The position numbers were made by a program, and so were the translations under genes. Shown piece by piece: positions 7,843 to 15,864 of a DNA stretch of 64,000 nt. Within the stretch, counting starts at the first letter, position 1. The number at the start of each line of letters is the position of its first letter. The notes under the pieces were generated by a model. It worked only from the letters and a program-made list of their open reading frames with translations, searched no databases and was not told the DNA's origin. Source of the DNA: Streptomyces sp. CG1 (GTDB taxonomy: Bacteria; Actinomycetota; Actinomycetes; Streptomycetales; Streptomycetaceae); the NCBI RefSeq assembly GCF_041080625.1, contig NZ_CP163518.1, forward strand, positions 1,674,001 through 1,738,000, given 5' to 3'.

Positions 7843-9018
7843 GTGAGCGCCCTGATGTGGATCACCGTCGTGTCGCTGGCCGCCTGGTGCTGGCTGCTGC
7901 TGTGCCAGGGCTTCTTCTGGCGCACGGACGTCCGGCTTCCCGCACGCCGGGAACCGGACACCTGGCCGCCCATCTGTGTGGTCGTACCGGCCCGGGACGA
8001 GGCCGCCGTGCTGCCCGCGAGCCTGCCGTCACTGCTGGCGCAGGACTATCCGGGGCGGGCCGAGGTCTTCCTGGTGGACGACGGAAGCACCGACGGCACC
8101 GGGGAACTGGCCCGCGAGCTGGCCCGGCGGCACGGGGGGCTGCCGCTGACCGTGGGCTCGACGGGCGAGCCGCCAGAAGGGTGGACGGGCAAGCTGTGGG
8201 CGGTGCGGCACGGGATCGGCCTGGCACGCGCGCGTGACCCCGAGTATCTGCTCCTGACGGACGCCGACATCGCGCACGCGCCGGACAGTCTGCGCGCACT
8301 GGTGGCGTCGGCCCACACCGGGGGCTACGACGTCGTGTCCCAGATGGCGCGGCTGCGGGTGGAGAGCGTCTGGGAGCGCCTGGTGGTCCCGGCGTTCGTG
8401 TACTTCTTCGCGCAGCTGTATCCCTTCCGGTGGATCGGCCGGAAGGGATCGCGTACGGCCGCGGCGGCGGGCGGCTGTGTCCTGCTGCGCGCGCAGATGG
8501 CGGAGCAGGCGCGCATCCCGGACGGCATCCGGCACGCCGTCATCGACGACGTGGCGCTCGCGCGCGCGGTCAAGGGCGCCGGCGGGCACATCTGGCTGGG
8601 GCTGGCGAACCGGGTGGACAGCGTGCGGCCGTATCCACGGCTGCACGACCTGTGGCGGATGGTCTCGCGCAGCGCCTACGCCCAGTTGCGGCACAACCCG
8701 CTGCTGCTCCTCGGTACGGTCGCCGGGCTCGCGCTCGTCTATCTGGTGCCGCCCGCCGCGGTGGTCGTGGGAGCGGCGGGCGGCGGTACGGCGCCGGCGG
8801 CCGCCGGCGTGGTGGCCTGGGCGGTGATGGCGGGGACGTACCTGCCGATGCTGCGCTACTACCGGCAGCCGCTGTGGCTTGCTCCGCTGCTGCCGTTCAC
8901 CGCGCTGCTGTACCTGCTGATGACGGTCGACTCGGCCGTACAGCACTACCGGGGGCGCGGGGCTGCCTGGAAGGGCCGCACGTACGCGCGTCCCGGCGCC
9001 GTGCCCGACGAGGGCTGA
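7843..9018 (+). CDS. Family 2 glycosyltransferase, HpnB-like
   Basis: A 391-residue GT-A glycosyltransferase anchored by an N-terminal helix and about three C-terminal helices. It shows VVVPARDEAAVLPASL, the LVDDGSTDGT nucleotide-binding motif, LTDADIAH as the metal-binding DxD-type site, and IDDVALAR, as in the hopanoid-associated HpnB proteins. The GTG at 7843 with an upstream CAGACT hexamer is chosen over an in-frame ATG four codons later. HpnB family members normally sit in hopene clusters; none of the other hopene genes is next to this one, so the acceptor is unknown. Confidence 0.82.
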   Translation: MSALMWITVVSLAAWCWLLLCQGFFWRTDVRLPARREPDTWPPICVVVPARDEAAVLPASLPSLLAQDYPGRAEVFLVDDGSTDGTGELARELARRHGGLPLTVGSTGEPPEGWTGKLWAVRHGIGLARARDPEYLLLTDADIAHAPDSLRALVASAHTGGYDVVSQMARLRVESVWERLVVPAFVYFFAQLYPFRWIGRKGSRTAAAAGGCVLLRAQMAEQARIPDGIRHAVIDDVALARAVKGAGGHIWLGLANRVDSVRPYPRLHDLWRMVSRSAYAQLRHNPLLLLGTVAGLALVYLVPPAAVVVGAAGGGTAPAAAGVVAWAVMAGTYLPMLRYYRQPLWLAPLLPFTALLYLLMTVDSAVQHYRGRGAAWKGRTYARPGAVPDEG

Positions 9019-9024
9019 GACCGG

Positions 9025-10407
9025 TCACTTGCGGCCGGGCGTCCAGTTCATGCCCCATCCGTAGGCGCGGTCTATGGTCCGCTGCGGGCTGACCCCGCGC
9101 TCCGGCACCAGATAGCGGGCCTCACGCTGCACGAGGAGGTCGCCGCCCGTGTTGGTGATGAGGGCGAGCGCGCACACCGTGGAGGGGACGGTGCACTCGT
9201 CGAGCGAGAAGTCGATCGGCGCCCCGTGCTGCGGCTGCAGCGTGACGGTGGCGTGCAGGTCGGCGAAGGAGCTGGCGCCCTCGTAGATCGTGACGAAGAC
9301 CAGGATGCGCCGGAAGTCCTGCTTGTGGTCGAGGTTGATGGTGAGGTTCTCACCGCTCGCCACGACACCGGTGCGGTCGTCACCGTCGAGGTGGATGTAC
9401 GGCGGCCGGTTCAGCGCGCCGAAGGCGTTGCCGAGGGCCTGGACGACCCCTTTGCGGCCGTCGGCGAGTTCGTACAGGGCGCACAGGTCCAGGTCGAGAT
9501 CTCCCCGCCCGCCTCCCCAGCGGCTGCCCCAGCCGGAAAGGTGTTTCTGCATCTGCCAGTTGAGGTTCACCCGCATGGCTCCGGAGGTGCCACCCTGCTT
9601 GGCGAGCGACACGGACGGCGCCGCCTTCGTGAGGGTGATCCTGGACAGGCGAACTGCCGGGGCGGGCGGAGTCGCAGGAGGAGTGACGGGCGGGGGCGGC
9701 ATGGTCGCGGGCGGCGGGGGCGGGGTCACCGGGTGCGGCGCCGGGGTCGCTGGGGCGGGCGGAGCCGGGTATGGCGCGGAGGCCGCCCGGGTCGGCGGAG
9801 CAGGGGGTGACGCCGGGGCCGCCGCAGTGGGCAGTGCCGGGTACGGCGCCGGGGCAGCCAGGGTGGGCGAAGCCGAGTGCTGGGGCTCGTCCACGGTGAT
9901 GCCGAAGTCCGTTGCCAGACCTTCGAGTCCGCTGCTGTAGCCCTGGCCGACGGCGCGGAACTTCCAGGCGCCCTGACGGCGGTAGAACTCGCCGAGCACG
10001 AAGGCCGTCTCCACGGTCGCGCCGGTGCTGTCGAAGCGGGCGACGGCCCGGCCGCTCACGGCGTCGGTCACCTCGATGTAGAGGCCGGGGACCTGCCCGA
10101 AGGTCCCGCCGTCGGCGGAGGCGGCGAGCACGATCCGCTCGACGGCGCCCTCCACGCGCGCGAGGTCCACGGAGAGGGTGTCGGTCACGCCTGCGCCGGT
10201 CGTCCGCTTGCCTTCGTGACGCACCGCGCCGGAGGCATGGGCCGGCTGGTTGTAGAAGACGAAGTCGCCGTCGGAACGGACCTTCCCGGTGGCCAGCAGC
10301 AGCGCGGAGGCGTCCGCGTCGGGCACCCCTGGTCCGGAGCGCCAGCCCAGTTCGACGCGCAGGGCCGTGGTCGGCACCGGCGTGTTCGATCCTTTCTGCA
10401 TTGACAT
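9025..10407 (-). CDS. TerD-family protein with two TerD domains and a proline-alanine linker
   Basis: A 460-residue protein with a TerD domain at each end (about residues 1-170 and 275-460) joined by about 90 residues dominated by Pro and Ala ([18 protein letters not shown]). Motifs include [23 protein letters not shown] and, in the second domain, [14 protein letters not shown] and [20 protein letters not shown]. TerD domains bind calcium and are abundant in Streptomyces, where they are linked to stress and development. The ATG at 10407 (MSMQKG) follows a GGGGGCGGAC ribosome-binding stretch. The linker suggests two Ca-binding domains held apart, perhaps as a scaffold. Confidence 0.87.
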   Translation of the reverse strand: MSMQKGSNTPVPTTALRVELGWRSGPGVPDADASALLLATGKVRSDGDFVFYNQPAHASGAVRHEGKRTTGAGVTDTLSVDLARVEGAVERIVLAASADGGTFGQVPGLYIEVTDAVSGRAVARFDSTGATVETAFVLGEFYRRQGAWKFRAVGQGYSSGLEGLATDFGITVDEPQHSASPTLAAPAPYPALPTAAAPASPPAPPTRAASAPYPAPPAPATPAPHPVTPPPPPATMPPPPVTPPATPPAPAVRLSRITLTKAAPSVSLAKQGGTSGAMRVNLNWQMQKHLSGWGSRWGGGRGDLDLDLCALYELADGRKGVVQALGNAFGALNRPPYIHLDGDDRTGVVASGENLTINLDHKQDFRRILVFVTIYEGASSFADLHATVTLQPQHGAPIDFSLDECTVPSTVCALALITNTGGDLLVQREARYLVPERGVSPQRTIDRAYGWGMNWTPGRK

Positions 10408-10693
10408 GTCCGCCCCCATCCGTGTCGGTTTCCGGGCGCCCTCGGCCGTCGAGGTCATCCCTACCCGCACAACCTATTCGCGGGCACAGCGAACTCCACG
10501 GCCGGCACCGGAAGATCGCCGGTCAACTGCTGGTAACCCCGTAGGAGCTCGCCCTTTACACGATTAAAACGCAGGCAGACGTCCTATTTTGCCAAGTTCG
10601 CTCGTATTGGGGATCCCCGGTCACTGCCGGCACGGAAAACAACCCTCTTATCGGTCTCCCCAACGAGCACATCGTGGGCTTAACTTATGTGCC
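10408..10693. other. AT-richer divergent intergenic region
   Basis: This 286-base gap between the TerD and DUF6643 genes has short AT-rich islands (for example ATTAAAAC near 10563 and CTATTTTG near 10583) that stand out in this GC-rich window. They probably hold the promoters for both genes. I see no coding frame or clear palindrome. Confidence 0.4.
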
Positions 10694-11131
10694 ATGACCT
10701 CCCCCCGCTCCACTTATGGTGGCGGCTACTACTCCGCCTCCTTCCCGGACACCCCGATCTACGACTCGCTGGTGGCCGAACGTGGCACCCCGCAGATCGC
10801 CCCGATCCGGGTTCCCGCCGCCTACGACACGGGCAGCCACTTGCCCGCTCTGCCGTCGGCACTGCCCGCCCTCCCGGCGGCTCCCTCCCCGCAGGCCCCC
10901 GCCTACGGCTACCCCCAGACGCCGCAGCCCGCGCCGCTGCAGCAGGCGCCCACGGCGTACATCCCGCAGCAGGCGAGCGCCCCGCGCGGCTATCCGGGCC
11001 CGCAGGCGCCGCAGCAGCAGCGCCCGATGGGCATGGGTACCGGATACGAGGCCATGCGCCCGGCCGCGCCGCGGCCCACGCCGACTCCGTACCAGGACCC
11101 GTACAACAACCAGCAGTACCGCGGCTACTGA
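10694..11131 (+). CDS. DUF6643-type low-complexity Pro/Gln/Tyr-rich protein
   Basis: A 145-residue protein beginning MTSPRSTYGGGYYSASFPDT, followed by a Pro-, Ala-, Gln- and Tyr-rich tail (QAPAYGYPQTPQPAP) ending YNNQQYRGY. I recall this N-terminus as the signature of a conserved Streptomyces family (DUF6643) of unknown role. There is no signal peptide or transmembrane helix; the composition predicts disorder. The ATG at 10694 follows an unusually AT-rich stretch (TTAACTTATG). It is divergent from the TerD gene across about 290 bases. Confidence 0.75.
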   Translation: MTSPRSTYGGGYYSASFPDTPIYDSLVAERGTPQIAPIRVPAAYDTGSHLPALPSALPALPAAPSPQAPAYGYPQTPQPAPLQQAPTAYIPQQASAPRGYPGPQAPQQQRPMGMGTGYEAMRPAAPRPTPTPYQDPYNNQQYRGY

Positions 11132-11174
11132 CCGACGCCCCACCGCTGTCGGTGCCTGCTGGCACGATGGCGGC

Positions 11175-11999
11175 ATGGGAAACGCCGAGGTGCAGTCGAT
11201 TCACGTTCATCCGGTCAAGGCACTCCGGGGGCACGCGCCCCGGGAGGCTGTGGTGGAGCCCTGGGGCCTGGCCGGTGACCGGCGCTGGACACTGATCGAC
11301 GACGGGGGAAAGGTCGTCACCCAGCGCGAACAGCCGCGCCTCGCGCTGGCCGCCGCCGAGCTGCTGCCCGGCGGCGGTGTCCGTCTGTCCGCGCCCGGCC
11401 AGGCGCCGCTGGCGGTGTCCGTGCCCGAGCCGGCCGGGACCGTGCCGGTGAACGTCTTCGGCACGAAGGTCGAGGCGGTCCCCGCCGCACAGGCCGCGCA
11501 CGCCTGGTGCAGCGCTTATCTGCGGGCGGACGTCCGCCTGGTGCACATGGACGATCCGGCCACCCGCCGCCCGGTCGACCCCGAGTACGCCCTGCCCGGC
11601 GAGACGGTCAGTTTCGCCGACGGCTACCCCCTGCTGATCACCACGACGGCCTCTCTCGATGCCCTGAACTCGCTGATATCCGAGGGCTCGCACGGCCACG
11701 AGGGGCCGCTGCCGATGAACCGCTTCCGGCCCAACGTCGTCGTCGCCGGCACCGAGGCCTGGGCCGAGGACCACTGGTCGCGGATCTCCGTCGGCGAGGT
11801 GGTCTTCCGCGTCGCGAAGGCGAGCGGGCGCTGTGTCGTCACCACCGTCGACCAGGACACCGCCCTACGCGGCCGGGAGCCCCTGCGCACCCTGGCGCGC
11901 CACCGCAAGGCCGGCACGAAGCTGATCTTCGGCCAGAACCTCGTGCCCGTCTCGCCCGGCACGATCAGGGTCGGGGACCCGGTCCGGCTGCTGGGCTGA
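11175..11999 (+). CDS. MOSC domain protein (molybdenum cofactor sulfurase C-terminal type)
   Basis: A 274-residue protein of the MOSC_N plus MOSC type. The N-terminal barrel part reads VQSIHVHPVKALRG and WGLAGDRRWTLID; the C-terminal MOSC part reads MNRFRPNVVVAG and ends with a conserved cysteine in ASGRCVVTTVDQDT. In eukaryotic mARC-type relatives this cysteine binds Mo cofactor. The likely role is a small molybdoenzyme or cofactor carrier reducing N-hydroxylated compounds. The ATG at 11175 is used. Neighbours are unrelated, so physiological substrate is not clear. Confidence 0.85.
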   Translation: MGNAEVQSIHVHPVKALRGHAPREAVVEPWGLAGDRRWTLIDDGGKVVTQREQPRLALAAAELLPGGGVRLSAPGQAPLAVSVPEPAGTVPVNVFGTKVEAVPAAQAAHAWCSAYLRADVRLVHMDDPATRRPVDPEYALPGETVSFADGYPLLITTTASLDALNSLISEGSHGHEGPLPMNRFRPNVVVAGTEAWAEDHWSRISVGEVVFRVAKASGRCVVTTVDQDTALRGREPLRTLARHRKAGTKLIFGQNLVPVSPGTIRVGDPVRLLG

Positions 12000-12204
12000 C
12001 CCTCGACGACAGCCCCGACGGCCTCCACAGGCCTCGACGGGCAGGGGAACCGTCGGCGGGTCACGGTCGTTGGGAGGACTGAGAGATTCATGAGAAACCG
12101 CGTTCGTGACGGTCCGCGGTGGACGTGATGTCGCTCTCTCTTGCTCCGGGCCGTGCATGCGCGCACGCTCCGGGAGTTATGACGGAGCGGAAGGGGGTGG
12201 GGAG

Positions 12205-12810
12205 ATGCGGGCTCTCTGCGGCCTGTGGCGCTGGCGGCACAATCCGCTGCGCCGCGCGACCGACCTGGCCGAGGCGTGGGTGTCCCTCGTGGCGCTGGTG
12301 CTGATCGCCATCGCCGCGCCCGTGACCGGTTGCCTGGTCGGCGCGGCCGCCCAGGACTCGCTGCAGCGGTCCGTGCGCGAGCAGCAGCACACGCGTCACC
12401 TCGTCACGGCCACGGTGGTGCGCGACCTGGGCGACGCCCCGCTCGAACCCGACCCCGACACCACGACGGTTCGCGAGACCCACACACGTGTCCTCGCGGA
12501 CTGGACCGCGGCCGACGGCACGCAGCGGCGCGGCCCGGCCCTGGCGGAGCTCAAGTCCCCGCACACGGGGGACCACTTCAGACTCTGGACGGACCCGCAG
12601 GGCCGAATAGCGGCCCGCCCACTGGACTCCGCCACCGCGACGACCCACGCGGTGCTGGCCGGGATCGGTGCGGCCCTGCTGGTCACGGGCCTCGTCGAAT
12701 GCGGCCGGCGGTTGACCGTGTGGCGCATGGTCCGCAGCCGGTACGCACGTTGGGACCAGGCCTGGGACCGGGCGGGCCCGGACTGGGGCAAGGCGGGCAC
12801 CGGCTGCTGA
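12205..12810 (+). CDS. Rv1733c-family membrane protein
   Basis: A 201-residue protein with the hallmark start LWRWRHNPLRRATDLAEAWV, a first transmembrane helix (about 25-47), an extracytoplasmic region of about 100 residues and a second helix (about 150-172). This two-helix plan and the WRWRxNPLRRxTD motif define the Rv1733c family, conserved in actinobacteria and of unknown biochemical function. The ATG at 12205 is preceded by a strong AAGGGGGTGGGGAG stretch. It is on its own; the next gene starts 228 bases later. Confidence 0.82.
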   Translation: MRALCGLWRWRHNPLRRATDLAEAWVSLVALVLIAIAAPVTGCLVGAAAQDSLQRSVREQQHTRHLVTATVVRDLGDAPLEPDPDTTTVRETHTRVLADWTAADGTQRRGPALAELKSPHTGDHFRLWTDPQGRIAARPLDSATATTHAVLAGIGAALLVTGLVECGRRLTVWRMVRSRYARWDQAWDRAGPDWGKAGTGC

Positions 12811-13038
12811 CAGCCTTCCGGCTCTGGTCAACCCACCCTGCACGCACACGCTACGGTGGACCGGCCGAAGCGCTTTCGGCGACAACCCGCGGATGAGCGA
12901 ACCGCAGGGGCGCACAGGATTTCGGGAGCGCGAGCGCGCGGCAGCCCAGGGCTGAGCACGGTCGCGATCCCGGCACCGGCGGCGATCCCCCTACGGGAGC
13001 GAGCCATCAGTACGACGAGGTGGGGGCACGGCAACGCC

Positions 13039-15477
13039 ATGGCACAGGGCACGGTCCAGGTGACGCACACCGGTACGTCGCGGTGGCGGCGCCGCACAGG
13101 TGAGTACGCTTCGCTCGCCGCCGCCCTGGAGGCCGCCGCCGACGGCGACGTCCTCACCATCGCCCCGGGTACCTACCGGGAAAACCTCGTGGTGCAGCGG
13201 GCGGTGACGCTCCGTGGCCCCGAGGGCTCGCCCGGCTCGGTGCGGATCGCGCCCGTGGACGGCGTGCCGCTCACCGTGCGGGCCTCGGCCGTGGTGCAGG
13301 ACGTGCACGTGGAGGGCCAGGACGCGGCGGCGCCCGCACTGCTGGTCGAGGAGGGCACGCCCGAGCTGATGGACGTGCGGATCGTCACCCGGTCCGCCGC
13401 GGGCATCGAGGTGCGCGGCGGGGCACGGCCGACCGTGCGCCGCTGCACCGTCGACAACCCGGCGGGCATCGGTATCGCCGTACTCGACGGCGGGGGCGGG
13501 GTGTTCGAGGAGTGCGAGGTCGTCGCTGCCGGGCAGGCGGGCGTGGCTGTCCGGGGCGGTGCCCATCCGCGCCTGGAGCGCTGCCGGGTGCATCACGCCT
13601 CCGGCACCGGGCTGACCGCGACCGGCGAGAACTCCGCGCTGGAGGCGGTGGGTTGTGAGGTCTACGAGGTCCGCGGCTCCGGTGTGCAGGTCACCCAGCG
13701 GGCGACGGCGCATCTCACCGACTGCGATGTGCACCGCACCACCGCCGACGGCGTCACCATGGACACGGACGCGGTGCTCACGCTCGCCGACTGCCGTATC
13801 CACGACATCCCCGAGAACGCGGTCGATCTGCGCTCCCGCTCGGTGCTCACGCTGACCCGGACGACGGTCCGTCAGTTCGGGCGCAACGGCCTGTCGGTGT
13901 GGGATCCGGGGACCCGGGTGGACGCCAACCAGTGCGAGATCTTCGACAGCACCGGCGACTATCCGGCGGTGTGGGTCAGTGACGGTGCCACCGCAGTCCT
14001 CGACTCCTGCCGGGTGCACGACGTGCCGGACGCCCTGTTCGTGCTGGACCGCGGTTCACGCGCGGACGTCGTGGACAGCGATCTGTCGCAGGTGCGCAAC
14101 ACGGCCGTGTCGGTGAGCGACGGGGCGACGGCGCAGCTCGACGACTGCCGGATCCGGGAGGCGGCGACCGGAGCGTGGTTCCGCGACCACGGCAGCGGCG
14201 GCACGCTGAACAACTGCACCCTGGACGGCACCCAGACCGGTGTGATCGTCACCAAGGGCGCCGACCCGACCATCGAGCGCTGCACGGTCGACTCCCCCGC
14301 CGAGGCCGGCTTCTACGTCTCCGCGGGTGGCCGCGGCAGCTTCCTGAACTGCCGGGTCAGCGGCAGCGCCGGGTACGGCTTCCATGTGATCGACGGCTGC
14401 CGTGCGACGCTGCGCAAGTGCCGTACGGAGCGCTGTGCGCGCGGCGGTTACGAGTTCGCCGAGGCGGGCCCCGACGCCGGGTCCGGGTCGGGCCCGGTCG
14501 TGGAGGACTGCACCAGCGACGAGAGCGCCGGGCTGCGGCCGCCCACGGTCCGCGAGGCCGCCGTACAGACGATGGCGCACTCCCCCGGTCTGCTCGGCTC
14601 GATCCCCGGGCAGCGCACCACCGAGCAGGAGCCGCTGATCGCCGCCGCCGAGCCGGAGCAGCCGGTGCGGACGTCGAAGGACGTGCTCGGGGAACTCGAC
14701 GCGCTGGTGGGCCTGGAGAGCGTCAAGCGGGAGGTGCGGGCGCTGACCGACATGATCGAGGTGGGCCGGCGCCGGCAGCAGGCGGGTCTCAAGGCGGCCT
14801 CGGTCAAGCGGCATCTGGTCTTCACCGGCTCCCCCGGCACCGGCAAGACGACGGTCGCCCGGCTCTACGGCGAGATCCTCGCCTCCCTCGGCGTGCTGGA
14901 GAAGGGGCACCTGGTGGAGGTGTCCCGGGTCGACCTGGTCGGCGAGCACATCGGCTCCACGGCGATCCGCACCCAGGAGGCGTTCGAAAAGGCGCGCGGC
15001 GGTGTGCTGTTCATCGACGAGGCGTATGCGCTGTCTCCGGAGGACGCCGGGCGTGACTTCGGCAAAGAGGCCATCGACACGCTGGTGAAGCTGATGGAGG
15101 ACCACCGGGACGCGGTGGTGGTGATCGTCGCCGGCTACACGACGGAGATGGAGCGCTTCCTCTCCGTCAACCCCGGTGTCGCCTCCCGCTTCTCACGCAC
15201 CATCACGTTCGGTGACTACGGCCCCGACGAGCTGCTCCGGATCGTGGAGCAGCAGGCCGACGAGCACGAGTACCGCCTGACGCCGGGCGCGTCCGAGGCG
15301 CTGCTGAAGTACTTCACGGCCATCCCGAAGGGCCCGGCGTTCGGCAACGGCCGTACGGCCCGGCAGACGTTCGAGGCGATGGTGGAGCGCCACGCGAGCC
15401 GCGTCGCCCAGCTGACGGACCCCACCACCGACGACCTGACCCTGCTCTTCGCGGCAGATCTGCCGACACTGTCCTGA
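13039..15477 (+). CDS. Right-handed beta-helix repeat protein fused to a CbxX/CfxQ-type AAA+ ATPase
   Basis: An 812-residue protein in two halves. Residues about 25-500 are a long series of about 22-residue turns with recurring Asp/Cys/Val positions (for example VRRCTVDNPAGIGIAV, LERCRVHHASGTGL), the pattern of a right-handed parallel beta-helix. Residues about 550-812 are an AAA+ module: LDALVGLESVKREV, Walker A GSPGTGKTT (about 597-605), Walker B GVLFIDEAYAL (about 655) and the RFSRTITFGDY sensor region. That module is closest to CbxX/CfxQ (and SpoVK, EccA) ATPases. ATG at 13039 is used. The helix may bind a ligand or partner remodelled by the ATPase. No type VII secretion genes are adjacent. 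Confidence 0.87.
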   Translation: MAQGTVQVTHTGTSRWRRRTGEYASLAAALEAAADGDVLTIAPGTYRENLVVQRAVTLRGPEGSPGSVRIAPVDGVPLTVRASAVVQDVHVEGQDAAAPALLVEEGTPELMDVRIVTRSAAGIEVRGGARPTVRRCTVDNPAGIGIAVLDGGGGVFEECEVVAAGQAGVAVRGGAHPRLERCRVHHASGTGLTATGENSALEAVGCEVYEVRGSGVQVTQRATAHLTDCDVHRTTADGVTMDTDAVLTLADCRIHDIPENAVDLRSRSVLTLTRTTVRQFGRNGLSVWDPGTRVDANQCEIFDSTGDYPAVWVSDGATAVLDSCRVHDVPDALFVLDRGSRADVVDSDLSQVRNTAVSVSDGATAQLDDCRIREAATGAWFRDHGSGGTLNNCTLDGTQTGVIVTKGADPTIERCTVDSPAEAGFYVSAGGRGSFLNCRVSGSAGYGFHVIDGCRATLRKCRTERCARGGYEFAEAGPDAGSGSGPVVEDCTSDESAGLRPPTVREAAVQTMAHSPGLLGSIPGQRTTEQEPLIAAAEPEQPVRTSKDVLGELDALVGLESVKREVRALTDMIEVGRRRQQAGLKAASVKRHLVFTGSPGTGKTTVARLYGEILASLGVLEKGHLVEVSRVDLVGEHIGSTAIRTQEAFEKARGGVLFIDEAYALSPEDAGRDFGKEAIDTLVKLMEDHRDAVVVIVAGYTTEMERFLSVNPGVASRFSRTITFGDYGPDELLRIVEQQADEHEYRLTPGASEALLKYFTAIPKGPAFGNGRTARQTFEAMVERHASRVAQLTDPTTDDLTLLFAADLPTLS

Positions 15478-15513
15478 GCATCCGACCGCACACGTTTCCC
15501 GGGGGGATTCGGT

Positions 15514-15864
15514 ATGAAGGCGCTGGCGACATTCGCCCGGCTCTATGTGGCCGACCTGGACGAGGCGCTGCCCGCGCTGCGCGAGCTGACAGGTCAGGAC
15601 GTCCGCACGCGGTTCTCCTACGGCGGCGTGGAACTCGCCAGTATCGGTGACTTTCTGCTCGTCGCGGGCAGCGAGCAGGCCCTCGCCCCGTTCCGGGACG
15701 TGCAGAGCACGGTGCTCGTGGACACCCTGGACGGCCTGCACGCGCTGCTGGCCCAGCACGGCGGAGAGATCCTCGACGGCCCGAACGAGGTGCCCACCGG
15801 CCGCAACGCGACCGTGCGGCACCCGGGCGGGGCCGTCGTGGAGTACGTCGAGCACGCGGCCTAG
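15514..15864 (+). CDS. VOC-superfamily (glyoxalase/bleomycin-resistance fold) protein
   Basis: A 116-residue protein with one vicinal-oxygen-chelate repeat pair: ATFARLYVADLDEALPALREL at the start and VRHPGGAVVEYVEH at the end, the latter holding the typical C-terminal glutamate. Function is not predictable; such small proteins can be enzymes, binding proteins or resistance factors. An upstream CCCGGGGGGAT stretch serves as ribosome-binding site. Its TAG stop overlaps the stop of the convergent gene in a shared CTAG (15861-15864). Confidence 0.72.
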   Translation: MKALATFARLYVADLDEALPALRELTGQDVRTRFSYGGVELASIGDFLLVAGSEQALAPFRDVQSTVLVDTLDGLHALLAQHGGEILDGPNEVPTGRNATVRHPGGAVVEYVEHAA

